This document shows, in pieces, positions 1 through 6,719 of a stretch of 11,415 bases of DNA. This stretch comes from Candidatus Falkowiibacteriota bacterium (GTDB lineage: Bacteria; Patescibacteriota; Patescibacteriia; Patescibacteriales; UBA12465). Made by a program: the position numbers and the translations under genes. Location of the stretch: the NCBI GenBank assembly GCA_026396945.1, contig JAPLVX010000009.1, positions 1 through 11,415 on the forward strand, in the 5' to 3' direction. The notes beneath the pieces are model-generated. The model was not told where the DNA came from. It ran no database searches and saw only the letters and a program-made list of their open reading frames with translations. Each line of letters opens with the position of its first letter. Position 1 is the first letter of the stretch.

Positions 1-1
1 A

Positions 2-100
2 AATAAAAAAATTATTTTAGCGTCCACCTCGCCGCGGCGACAAGAATTGTTCTTAGATATTTATGGACATCCGGGAAATGTTAGATTTAGGGAGTTTTAA
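2..100 (+). pseudogene. Maf-like N-terminal fragment, clipped by window edge
   Basis: The frame is open from the left edge and ends at TAA 98-100. The first residues read NKKIILASTSPRRQELF, which matches the nucleotide-binding start of Maf/YhdE house-cleaning nucleoside triphosphate pyrophosphatases (I-L-A-S-x-S-P-R-R-x-E-L-L). Intact Maf proteins run about 190 residues. Here the Maf-like sequence stops after about 17 residues and continues as 15 unrelated residues (LDIYGHPGNVRFREF) to the stop, so this is a remnant or a broken gene rather than a working enzyme. The start codon lies outside the window. The Maf resemblance is read from the motif; the pseudogene status is inference, and an error at the contig end could give the same picture. 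Confidence 0.5.
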
Positions 101-199
101 TTATTATCTGTCCATAAAAAGTTCGCTTAACCATATCCAAATTTATGTGGCTGATAAAAAAGTTTCTTTTTTTATGAGATTAAACCAGAAGTAGTTAAC

Positions 200-228
200 T
201 TGTAAGTTATGGGTTTTGCTTCTATGAT
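200..228 (+). promoter_or_regulatory. Putative sigma70-type promoter for the 137-residue gene
   Basis: TTGTAA (200-205) and TATGAT (223-228) are separated by exactly 17 bases. They lie about 60 bases before the ATG at 290 and are the best -35/-10 pair in this gap. The rest of 101-289 shows no gene; it has only a short imperfect direct repeat (ATAGCCAGAT / ATGGCCAGAT) near 230-252. Confidence 0.4.
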
Positions 229-289
229 ATAGCCAGATGATGATATGGCCAGATAACATAGTCAGCGGCCCTTAATTTTAAGCCATTAT

Positions 290-703
290 ATGAATTATCG
301 AAAATTTCGTTTGCAAAGGTTTTGGGGCCATCTTTTTTCCGGGCCATTTATTTGGTTACCACTTCTCGGCTTACTATTGCTTGATCTTATGGTCTCGCTT
401 TATCAGGCGATCTGTTTTCCCGTTTATGGCATAGAGAAGGTTAAACGGTCTGCCTATATTCTAGTTCGGGATCGGAATAAATTGGCCTATTTAGATCCAT
501 TGGAGAAACTGGGTTGTATGTATTGCGGCTACGCCAATGGTTTCTTACTTTATGCCAAAGAGATTGCCGGCCAAACCGAAAAATATTGGTGCGGTATTAT
601 GCATGCCGCTAAGCCGGGCTTTAAGGTCCAAGCTAACCAAATTGAACAGGATTTCGCTCGTTTCGGCGACGAGGCGGACTGTAAGAAAAAATATGGAGCT
701 TAA
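290..703 (+). CDS. Conserved hypothetical, membrane-anchored protein with Cys pair
   Basis: This is a 137-residue protein of unknown function. It has a basic N-terminus (residues 1-12), one hydrophobic segment at about 20-43, then a soluble tail. The tail contains C76-x-x-C79, C101, H105 and C131. The spacing CMYC ... WCGIMH suggests a small metal-binding or redox site, but no family with known chemistry is recognised. ATG 290 is the first start in frame and has no Shine-Dalgarno, as is common in Patescibacteria. A plausible promoter lies at 200-228. The gene converges on the membrane-protein gene on the other strand, and both can use the terminator at 724-753. The coding call is firm from length, composition and motif structure; the function is unknown. 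Confidence 0.75.
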   Translation: MNYRKFRLQRFWGHLFSGPFIWLPLLGLLLLDLMVSLYQAICFPVYGIEKVKRSAYILVRDRNKLAYLDPLEKLGCMYCGYANGFLLYAKEIAGQTEKYWCGIMHAAKPGFKVQANQIEQDFARFGDEADCKKKYGA

Positions 704-723
704 TTTAAAATATTGGTAAAATA

Positions 724-753
724 AAAAAAATAGGGTCGGGCCCTATCTTTTTT
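724..753. terminator. Bidirectional intrinsic terminator between convergent genes
   Basis: ATAGGG (730-735) pairs with CCCTAT (741-746) around a 5-base loop. An A-run lies to the left and a T-run (748-753) to the right, so the hairpin has a U-tract in either direction. It sits between the stops of the genes ending at 703 (+) and 788 (-). Confidence 0.7.
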
Positions 754-787
754 GTTCGCTATAAAAAGGGGATTTTAAAAATTTTGT

Positions 788-1273
788 TTAGGCCATAAAG
801 AAGAAGATAATACTTAAACCCAGCCACCAGATATAACTGGTCGGCACATAAGCCTCTTCTTTGATTTTGGTCCAACCCTTATGCCAAGTGATTGAACCAT
901 TTGGGCCTTTCAAAAGTTGGGTCAGGGAATCGAAATGCCAGTTAAAGGAGAACCAAAAGACATCAGCGAAAAAGTTAACCCCAAAAAAACAAGATAAGAC
1001 TAGCCAAATATTTTTTGTGCCGTATAGCTCACTCAAAAAAACTATTAAGAACAGAAACATTATTACGACATGGTAATTTAAGGGCGCCTCGAAGCGAGTT
1101 ATTTTGCTGAGAATTTTGGCAAACTTTGTGTCTTTGATAAAGGATTTGCCATACCATTTATCTCTAGGAAAAGCGCCGCCCCAGCCGTTGGCTTTTTCTA
1201 AATTAATTTCAAATAAAGCCAGGGGTAAAGCAAAAAGCAAGATGTTTAAAGCATAAAAAAGATAATTATTCAT
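788..1273 (-). CDS. Four-helix integral membrane protein, unknown function
   Basis: This is a 161-residue, strongly aromatic membrane protein. Hydrophobic segments lie at about residues 4-22, 66-83, 87-108 and 143-160. A long polar loop (23-65) and a second one (112-142) carry many Trp, Phe and charged residues, for example FWFSFNWHFD at 106-115. No enzyme motif is recognised. The start is well supported: AAGGA lies 6 bases before ATG, one of the few clear ribosome sites in the window. A TATACT box on the minus strand (1299-1304) could be its -10, with only a weak -35. It is transcribed away from the export operon and converges on the terminator at 724-753. Function unknown. Confidence 0.75.
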   Translation of the reverse strand: MNNYLFYALNILLFALPLALFEINLEKANGWGGAFPRDKWYGKSFIKDTKFAKILSKITRFEAPLNYHVVIMFLFLIVFLSELYGTKNIWLVLSCFFGVNFFADVFWFSFNWHFDSLTQLLKGPNGSITWHKGWTKIKEEAYVPTSYIWWLGLSIIFFFMA

Positions 1274-1437
1274 AAAATATCCTTATTTACATACAATAAG
1301 TATAGCATATTAAAGAAAAATCTTTAATTTTCGTATTAAATATTAGAGCTAAAGGGAGATTTTTGGCTTGTTTGAAATAAAACAATCAAGGCCTAGGAAT
1401 TATTAATTTATAATATTTAACTTAAATTTTAGAAAAT

Positions 1438-1587
1438 ATGAAAAGTTTAAAAAATTTACCACGTATTTTTTTTGCTTTCCCGGTTTTACTCGCTTTTTTA
1501 TTAGTTTTGTCCGGTCGGCCGGAGCTCGAGGATCACGTATGCCTGATTTCGGTCAACCAAAGCGTCAAGCTGATATTCGCGGAATAG
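1438..1587 (+). CDS. Signal-peptide leader frame of the Gly-rich protein
   Basis: ATG 1438 opens a 49-codon frame whose first 26 residues are a classic export signal: basic n-region (MKSLKNLPR), a long hydrophobic core (about residues 10-24), then LSG. After that the frame loses meaning and stops at TAG 1585-1587. The sequence that follows in the adjacent frame (MPDFGQPKRQ...) is the Gly-rich protein. That frame is open without a stop from before 1438, so a single -1 step anywhere from 1438 to about 1580 joins them. T-TTT-TTA at 1494-1500 lies in the right phase for such a step and would give a 208-residue product. The alternatives are a one-base deletion in the genome or a sequencing error. 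A TATAAT at 1409-1414 with a poor -35 may be the operon promoter. Confidence 0.5.
   Translation: MKSLKNLPRIFFAFPVLLAFLLVLSGRPELEDHVCLISVNQSVKLIFAE
1494..1523 (+). promoter_or_regulatory. Candidate -1 frameshift site: slippery heptamer plus hairpin
   Basis: T-TTT-TTA (1494-1500) is in phase with the leader frame (codons TTT 1495-1497, TTA 1498-1500) and fits X-XXY-YYZ. After 9 spacer bases comes a hairpin: TCCGG (1510-1514), loop TCGG, CCGGA (1519-1523). A -1 slip moves reading into the Gly-rich protein frame. All elements are seen in the sequence; use as a frameshift signal is inference. Confidence 0.35.
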
Positions 1588-2063
1588 TAAAATCAATTAC
1601 CGGCAATGAGGCGACGATTTTATTAGTTGAACTGCCCGGGGGGCGGGGAAATGCGGCTGGTAGTAGTAGCACGACGCCAGACGGCGCTTCAAGCTCGTCG
1701 CCAGCCCCGGTCGTGTCTTTAAATATTGGCGGTAATGTCGGTGCGGGCGGCGGTCAAGGTGGGCGCCAGGGCGGTGGCGGTGGATTCGGCGGTGGCGGTG
1801 GACGTCAAGGCGGTGGTCAAGGAGGGGCACCGGTTGATCGAGCGGCCATGCTGGCGCGCCTTAAAGCGATGAGCACGGGCGAAGCGACGGTCACGATTCC
1901 AGTCGGTATCCAAATGTTAAAGACCGCAGTCGATCCTAGTACTAAACAAAGAACCGCGGTCGAGGCGACCCTGGCTGATATCACGGCCGATAAAACGATT
2001 ACCATTTGGCTTAATAGCGGTGTTGCCGATAAAAAGGTAGCTGAATTCGTTCTTATTAATTAA
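1539..2063 (+). CDS. Gly-rich extracytoplasmic protein ahead of the exporter
   Basis: From ATG 1539 the frame encodes 174 residues. They form an N-terminal beta-rich segment (about 8-33, RQADIRGIVKSITGNEATI), a Ser/Thr/Ala stretch (34-60), a Gly-rich linker (64-97, repeated GGG/GRQGG), and a C-terminal segment (98-174) with alternating hydrophobic strands. No enzyme motif is seen. The true N-terminus is probably the export signal at 1438 in the neighbouring frame, because 1539 has no ribosome site and begins inside what looks like a mature domain. If so, the product acts outside the membrane. Only 8 bases separate its stop from the membrane-fusion gene, so co-transcription is very likely. The segment is visibly richer in G+C than its surroundings because of the Gly codons. 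Role inferred from context: a partner, adaptor or cargo of the MacAB-like machine. Confidence 0.7.
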   Translation: MPDFGQPKRQADIRGIVKSITGNEATILLVELPGGRGNAAGSSSTTPDGASSSSPAPVVSLNIGGNVGAGGGQGGRQGGGGGFGGGGGRQGGGQGGAPVDRAAMLARLKAMSTGEATVTIPVGIQMLKTAVDPSTKQRTAVEATLADITADKTITIWLNSGVADKKVAEFVLIN

Positions 2064-2071
2064 TTAAATTT

Positions 2072-3940
2072 ATGGCAGAGTCAATTTTAGAAGCCAGCAA
2101 AAAGGCCAGGAAAGGCCTGTGGGGAAAATTTTTCAAAACTAGAACCCTGATTATTTTTTTAATAGTCGCCGCCGTGGCTGGCGCTTCTTACTATTATTAT
2201 AATAAACAAAATCAGAATCAGGCGACCGCCGTAACGATTAAGCAGGCAACCGCTAAGAAACAAGACCTAAAAATTTCAATTTCCTCGTCCGGTAAAGTGG
2301 TGGCTAAAGACGGCGTGGAGTTATCTTTCCCCGTCGCCGGCAATTTGGAAGTCGATCAGGTTCTTGTTAAAGAAGGCGATAAGGTTAAGAGGGGTGACAA
2401 GATCGCCTCAGTCAAGACCCAAAGCCTAGAATTCGATTTACGCAACGCTTATGCTAGTTACCAATCATCCTTAGCCAGTTTTAATTCTAAAAATGCCGCC
2501 CCGACGAGCGCGGAAATTAATAATTCTAAAAATGCGATTGATCAGGCGCAGATATCTTTAGATCAAGCTAACATCAGTTTGAATAAAACTAAATCAAGCG
2601 CGAGCCAGTCAATTAATAATGCGCAAGTCGCTCTAGACAACGCGACTAATAATTTAAAACTTTTTCAAGATACTGGCGACAGTCAAATTATTCGCGATGC
2701 TTATGTTAGCCTGCTCAGTACGATAAAGTCTATCAGCATTGTCTTGCATCATTCTTTAAGCGATTCTGATAGCGTGCTCGGGATAGACAATCCCAGTATT
2801 AATGATGATTTTGAGGCCGTTTTAGGAGCCAAGGATTCCACTTCTTTAAATACTGCCAAAAACAGTTATCTCCAAACTAAAAGTTTTCAAGCCAGCTTAG
2901 ACAATTTGACTCTTAATCTTGATAGCGCCAATTATAGCGCCATGGACGCCGCGGCCACGAAAGCCAACCAGGCCCTAAATTCTTTGCAATCCAATCTATA
3001 TGACATGCAGAAGCTTTTGGATGCGACGGTAACTTTTGTTAATCTGTCACAGTCTAAACTCGATGGTTTTGAAGCCACCGTTAACTCTGACCGGGCCAGC
3101 GTTAATTCAGCCATTAGCAGTTTAAATAGTGCTACCCAGGCGGTTAGAAACGCCCGGAGCAGCGTTGATTCTTATCAGATCACTTACGATAAAGCAGTTA
3201 ATGATTTAAAAGTTGCTAAAAGCCAAGCTGATCAAGATATTAACAACGCGACTATTTCCGTAAGGTCTAGAGAAATTGCTTTGAGCCAAGCGAAAACTGA
3301 TTACGCTACTTTGATCGCCCCAATCCCAGAAGTTGATTTAGCATCCGCTCGGGCGCAACTAACTTCGGCGGCGATTAATGTTGATAAAGCTAAATATAAT
3401 ATGGAGCAAGCGACACTTATTTCGCCGATTGACGGGGTAGTTTCCATGTTGAATTATAAACAAGGTGATATTATTTTAGGCGATAGTACGGCCAAAACCA
3501 TGGCAACGATTATTAATAATGATACTTTATTCATCGAAGTTAATATTGAGGAAGCGGATATTAGTAAATTAAAAGTAGGCGAAAAAGCTCAGGCCACTTT
3601 TGATGCGGTTGACGGCTTAACTATGAATGGGGAAATTAGTTTCATTTCCTTAACCTCAACCACTAGTTCTAATGGAATTGTTACTTATTTAGTTCGGGTT
3701 ATTTTAAGCAAACCGAGCGATTCACCGATCAGAGAAGGGATGACGGCTAATGTTGAATTTATTACGGCGGAAGTGCCCAATGTTTTGGCGGTGCCGGTTA
3801 CGGCCGTCCGAAATATTGGCGGTAAGCCCGCGGTTGAATTAGCTGACGGACAGATTGCTAATGTGACGACTGGTTTTACTGATGGGAAAAATGTGGAAAT
3901 AAGCAGCGGCCTGAAAGAAGGCGACACCGTCGTTTATTAA
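2072..3940 (+). CDS. MacA-like membrane-fusion (periplasmic adaptor) protein
   Basis: This is a 622-residue adaptor of the HlyD/MacA/RND-MFP class. Residues 1-24 are cytoplasmic and basic, and 25-43 form one transmembrane anchor. The first half of the lipoyl-like hairpin is at 84-116 (AGNLEVDQVLVKEGDKVKRG). A very long helical hairpin spans 120-445, rich in Ala, Ser, Asn, Gln and Lys. The second lipoyl half begins at about 450 (ISPIDGVVSMLNYKQGD), the beta-barrel covers about 485-565 (IEVNIEEADI ... IREGMTANVEF), and the membrane-proximal domain lies at about 570-622. MacA is about 370 residues; the extra length is the hairpin, including a probable helical-bundle insertion at about 205-320. 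The protein should link the ATPase/permease encoded next to the cell surface. The gene sits in one operon with its neighbours (8 bases before, 52 after). The family call is firm; the substrate is unknown. Confidence 0.9.
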   Translation: MAESILEASKKARKGLWGKFFKTRTLIIFLIVAAVAGASYYYYNKQNQNQATAVTIKQATAKKQDLKISISSSGKVVAKDGVELSFPVAGNLEVDQVLVKEGDKVKRGDKIASVKTQSLEFDLRNAYASYQSSLASFNSKNAAPTSAEINNSKNAIDQAQISLDQANISLNKTKSSASQSINNAQVALDNATNNLKLFQDTGDSQIIRDAYVSLLSTIKSISIVLHHSLSDSDSVLGIDNPSINDDFEAVLGAKDSTSLNTAKNSYLQTKSFQASLDNLTLNLDSANYSAMDAAATKANQALNSLQSNLYDMQKLLDATVTFVNLSQSKLDGFEATVNSDRASVNSAISSLNSATQAVRNARSSVDSYQITYDKAVNDLKVAKSQADQDINNATISVRSREIALSQAKTDYATLIAPIPEVDLASARAQLTSAAINVDKAKYNMEQATLISPIDGVVSMLNYKQGDIILGDSTAKTMATIINNDTLFIEVNIEEADISKLKVGEKAQATFDAVDGLTMNGEISFISLTSTTSSNGIVTYLVRVILSKPSDSPIREGMTANVEFITAEVPNVLAVPVTAVRNIGGKPAVELADGQIANVTTGFTDGKNVEISSGLKEGDTVVY

Positions 3941-3992
3941 AATTTATTGCCGATTGATATAAGTTAGTGGTAGTTTAAATTATTAGTTTCTT

Positions 3993-4700
3993 ATGACAGA
4001 ACAAGCGATAAAATTAGAAGCGGCTCATAAATCATATTACTTGGCTAACGGCGAAGAAATTCCGGTGCTTAAGGGAATAAATTTAGAAATTAAGAAGGGT
4101 GAATTCGTGGCGATTATGGGCGAGTCCGGTTGTGGCAAGACAACTCTATTAAACATAATCGGTTGTCTTCATCCTTTAAGCCAGGGAAAGTATTTTTTAG
4201 ATGGGGAGAATATCGGTACGGTTAAAGATGATTTTACCCTGGCTTTTATTCGTAACAAAAAAATGGGCTTTATTTTTCAGCAATTTAATCTGTTTGCTCG
4301 TTTCTCGGCACTTAAAAATGTGGCCCTGCCGGCTTTATACGCCGGGGTGTCGGCCGAAGAAAGAGAAGAAAAGGCTAAAAAATTACTGCAGTCAGTCGGT
4401 ATGGCTAACCGCCTCCATTATAAGCCGACCGAACTTTCCGGCGGTCAGCAACAGCGCGTGGCGATCTGTCGCGCCTTGATTAATAACCCGGAAATAATTT
4501 TAGCCGATGAACCGACTGGCGCCCTGGATTCTAAATCAGGTTTGGAAGTGATGGAAATTTTTACTAAATTTAAAAATCAAGGCCAGACGATTGTGATGGT
4601 GACGCATACGGCCGAAGTCGCTAAATATGCCGACCGGATTATTTATTTGCGCGACGGGCAAGTTGTCGATAATAATTATAAGTTAAAAAGCCATTATTAA
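3993..4700 (+). CDS. MacB/LolD-type ABC transporter ATPase
   Basis: This is a complete 235-residue nucleotide-binding subunit. It has Walker A GESGCGKT (43-50), Q-loop in FQQFNLF (Q96), signature LSGGQQQR (148-155), Walker B IILADEP with catalytic Glu (168-174, E173), D-loop GALD (176-179) and H-loop His205 in VTHT. The sequence around the Q-loop and the ADEPTGALD stretch is typical of the MacB/LolD/FtsE branch, whose members drive mechanotransmission rather than moving substrate through the membrane. It powers the FtsX-like permease that begins 4 bases downstream. It lacks a Shine-Dalgarno, as do its neighbours. No key residue is missing, so the enzyme should be active. I give no gene symbol because MacB proper is a fusion of ATPase and permease, while here they are separate. 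Confidence 0.95.
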   Translation: MTEQAIKLEAAHKSYYLANGEEIPVLKGINLEIKKGEFVAIMGESGCGKTTLLNIIGCLHPLSQGKYFLDGENIGTVKDDFTLAFIRNKKMGFIFQQFNLFARFSALKNVALPALYAGVSAEEREEKAKKLLQSVGMANRLHYKPTELSGGQQQRVAICRALINNPEIILADEPTGALDSKSGLEVMEIFTKFKNQGQTIVMVTHTAEVAKYADRIIYLRDGQVVDNNYKLKSHY

Positions 4701-4703
4701 AAT

Positions 4704-5900
4704 ATGAATTTAGAAATTATAAAAATGGCCGGCGGGTCGTTGCTCGCTAAAAAAACCAGAACCTTCCTCTCGATGCTCGGGATTATTATCGGCGTGGCCA
4801 CGGTCATCGCGGTTTTTGCCGTGGGCAAGGGCGCACAACAATCAGTTAATTCCCAATTTCAGAATTTAAGCGCCAACTCAATTTTAATTATGCCGAACCG
4901 GGGCCGCGGTTTTACCAGTAGTTCAAAATTAAAAACGGCTGACGCCCAATTACTTTTAGGCGCTGACCATATTTCAACAGCAACCGGCGCAGTGGAATCA
5001 AATGTCAGCGTGTCTTATGGCGCGACCACTAAAAATTATGACGTCGTCGGCGCCGATCAAAATTTCATTTCCATTTCTAATTTAAGCATCACCTCGGGTC
5101 GAGCGATTAGCGCCGACGATATTAATAGCAAAAGTTCAGTGGCGATTGTCGGCAGTAACGTTGTGACCGATTTATTTTCTAACGGTGAAACGCCGGTGGG
5201 GAGCGAGATAACGGTTAATAGCAAGAAGCTAACGGTGATTGGCGTCTTGAAAAAATTAGGTTCGCGCGTCGGCATGATTTCCATTGATGACGCCGTTATT
5301 ATTCCGAGCAGCACGGCGGAAAAAAGCATTCTAGGTTCTAGAGGGCAGGTGATGATTAACACTCAAGTTGATAATGTTGATAATACCGGCGCGGCCACTT
5401 CGAGTATCACCGCGATTTTGCGCACCGAACATAAATTAAGAATTGATCAAGAAGATGATTTTAGAATTTTAGATGCCGGGAGTATGGTGGCGGCGGCGCA
5501 AGCCTCAGCTAAAACTATGACCGCTCTTTTAACGGCGATTGCGGCGATTACTTTGTTAGTCTCAGGTATCGGGATTATGAATGTTATGTTTGTAACCGTC
5601 GCGGAAAGGACAAAGGAAATTGGGATTGCCAAAGCGATTGGTGGCAAACAGTCCGATATTTTAAGCCAATTTCTCCTGGAGTCGGTTATTTTGTCGATGG
5701 TCGGGGGAATTATCGGGATGATTATCGGCCAGGCGGCGATTCCGATAATTTCCTATTTTAATTGGATCGCTATGGCTTCGTCGAGCACCGGTCCGATTAT
5801 TGGTTTCACCTTTTCCGTTTTAGTCGGCGTGTTTTTCGGCTTTTATCCGGCTTTTAAAGCCAGCCGGCTCGATCCAGTTGACGCTTTGCGGAGCGAATAA
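4704..5900 (+). CDS. MacB/FtsX-type ABC permease
   Basis: This is a 398-residue permease with the full MacB layout. The first membrane helix is at about 21-42 (FLSMLGIIIGVATVIAVFAV). A large extracytoplasmic domain (about 45-265, MacB_PCD type) follows, then three C-terminal helices at about 273-297, 327-350 and 362-384 forming the FtsX domain. The coupling region between helices 2 and 3 reads ERTKEIGIAKAIG (301-313), the signature contact with the ATPase. The C-terminus YPAFKASRLDPVDALRSE is canonical for the family. It starts 4 bases after the ATPase stop, so the two are surely co-translated. It works with the membrane-fusion protein; no TolC-like channel is present, which fits a cell with no usual outer membrane. 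Substrate unknown. Length and motifs are intact. Confidence 0.93.
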   Translation: MNLEIIKMAGGSLLAKKTRTFLSMLGIIIGVATVIAVFAVGKGAQQSVNSQFQNLSANSILIMPNRGRGFTSSSKLKTADAQLLLGADHISTATGAVESNVSVSYGATTKNYDVVGADQNFISISNLSITSGRAISADDINSKSSVAIVGSNVVTDLFSNGETPVGSEITVNSKKLTVIGVLKKLGSRVGMISIDDAVIIPSSTAEKSILGSRGQVMINTQVDNVDNTGAATSSITAILRTEHKLRIDQEDDFRILDAGSMVAAAQASAKTMTALLTAIAAITLLVSGIGIMNVMFVTVAERTKEIGIAKAIGGKQSDILSQFLLESVILSMVGGIIGMIIGQAAIPIISYFNWIAMASSSTGPIIGFTFSVLVGVFFGFYPAFKASRLDPVDALRSE

Positions 5901-5945
5901 AAAACGAATAAAAAAGTGAATAAATTTATTTATTATTTAATTAAA

Positions 5946-5969
5946 GTTCTGCCACAGTAGCGGCAGAAC
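5946..5969 (+). repeat. 8-bp perfect hairpin without U-tract
   Basis: GTTCTGCC (5946-5953) pairs with GGCAGAAC (5962-5969) around an 8-base loop. No T-run follows, so it is not a standard terminator. It could be an mRNA processing or stability hairpin in the gap between the permease gene and the small Gly-rich gene. Confidence 0.6.
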
Positions 5970-5973
5970 GTGA

Positions 5974-6032
5974 AATTGCGTCGCTCGCCTCAGATACAAG
6001 CTCCGCTTGCGCCTGTAGGTTCGCTAGCAATT
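5974..6032. repeat. 59-bp imperfect palindrome abutting a start codon
   Basis: AATTGC (5974-5979) mirrors GCAATT (6027-6032). CCTCAG (5988-5993) mirrors CTGTAGG (6013-6019) with one bulged base. CAAGC (5997-6001) mirrors GCTTG (6005-6009) around a TCC loop. The last base touches ATG 6033. It is either a REP/MITE-like unit or a leader structure. Confidence 0.55.
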
Positions 6033-6314
6033 ATGAAAAATATCACCGAAAAAGATCCAACCAGGAAAAAGAAACTTAAGGAAAATTTAATTTCTTTATT
6101 AATTATAATTGTCTTATCTTTGGGCGCTTGGTTTGGAGTCAAGGCGATCGTGGCCAAGCCAGGAGTGGCGACGAGCGCCACGACGGGCAACGTAAATTCG
6201 AATCGAGCGACGAGCGCCACCTTGCAATTGGGCGCAACCGGGACTAGAGCCGGCGGCGGGGGTGGTTTTCAGGGCGGAGGTGGTTTTCCGGGTGGTGGAC
6301 CAGGTGGGGATTAA
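6033..6314 (+). CDS. Small single-pass protein with Gly-rich tail
   Basis: From ATG 6033 the gene encodes 93 residues: a charged cytoplasmic stretch (KNITEKDPTRKKKLKEN), one membrane helix at about residues 19-37, then an Ala/Thr/Ser linker and a Gly-rich C-terminus (GGGGGFQGGGGFPGGGPGGD). A longer version from GTG 5970 is possible but would translate through the palindrome at 5974-6032, and its extra 21 residues look random, so ATG 6033 is preferred. The tail resembles the Gly-rich linker of the protein at 1539-2063 at the other end of the operon. The protein is probably anchored with its tail outside. No terminator separates it from the permease gene, and a good one follows at 6342-6370, so it is likely the last gene of the export operon. 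No family recognised; function unknown. Confidence 0.65.
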   Translation: MKNITEKDPTRKKKLKENLISLLIIIVLSLGAWFGVKAIVAKPGVATSATTGNVNSNRATSATLQLGATGTRAGGGGGFQGGGGFPGGGPGGD

Positions 6315-6341
6315 GTAAATAAATTTATAATTTTTATAAAC

Positions 6342-6370
6342 CAGGGATTTCTTAGGGAAGTCCCTGTTTT
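6342..6370 (+). terminator. Intrinsic terminator ending the export operon
   Basis: CAGGGATTT (6342-6350) pairs over 9 positions (one G-U) with AAGTCCCTG (6358-6366) around a 7-base loop, followed by TTTT. It lies 27 bases after the stop of the small Gly-rich gene. Confidence 0.8.
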
Positions 6371-6481
6371 AATTATTTTCAAACATTAAGGGGGTATTAG
6401 TTTTTTATTTAGTTTGCATTTTTTTGGAAAATCAGTAAAAATAGGAAAAGACGAGTAATTCAGGAAGAGAAGAATAATTTA

Positions 6482-6571
<90 letters not shown>

Positions 6572-6599
6572 AGACAATTTAGTATCGGATAGACCCACG

Positions 6600-6624
6600 A
6601 AGCCTCATATTTACGGGGCTTTTT
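6600..6624 (+). terminator. Terminator downstream of tRNA-Ser
   Basis: AAGCCTC (6600-6606) pairs with GGGGCTT (6615-6621, one G-U) around an 8-base loop, ending in a T-run (6620-6624). It would end the tRNA transcript, but lies inside the inferred island, so it was probably supplied by the element. Confidence 0.65.
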
Positions 6625-6658
6625 GGTAAGTTCTAAAATCCCACTTACCTGTGGGTAC

Positions 6659-6687
6659 TTGGGATAGCGAACTTAATCTATTATACT
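6659..6687 (+). promoter_or_regulatory. Putative promoter for the HEPN-like gene
   Basis: TTGGGA (6659-6664) and TATACT (6682-6687) are spaced by 17 bases, 32 bases before ATG 6720. The -35 overlaps the edge of two competing hairpins (6625-6655). Confidence 0.45.
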
Positions 6688-6719
6688 AATTTTTATAAAA
6701 AAAGGTTATTATACAATAT

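Noticed and set aside
1515..1536. Cluster of restriction-site-like sequence (GAGCTCGAG, GGCCGG) suggesting vector polylinker.
   Set aside because: Sequence on both sides reads naturally as a continuing operon and no vector backbone is visible; chance in a GC-rich patch is the simpler view.
1597..2005. Minus-strand frames rich in His, Arg, Thr and Ala opposite the Gly-rich gene.
   Set aside because: Their composition is simply the complement of Gly codons; there is no start context or recognisable motif.
5970..6032. Upstream GTG start that would lengthen the small Gly-rich protein by 21 residues.
   Set aside because: It would translate the palindrome into a sequence with no domain character; ATG 6033 gives a normal charged N-terminus followed by the membrane helix.
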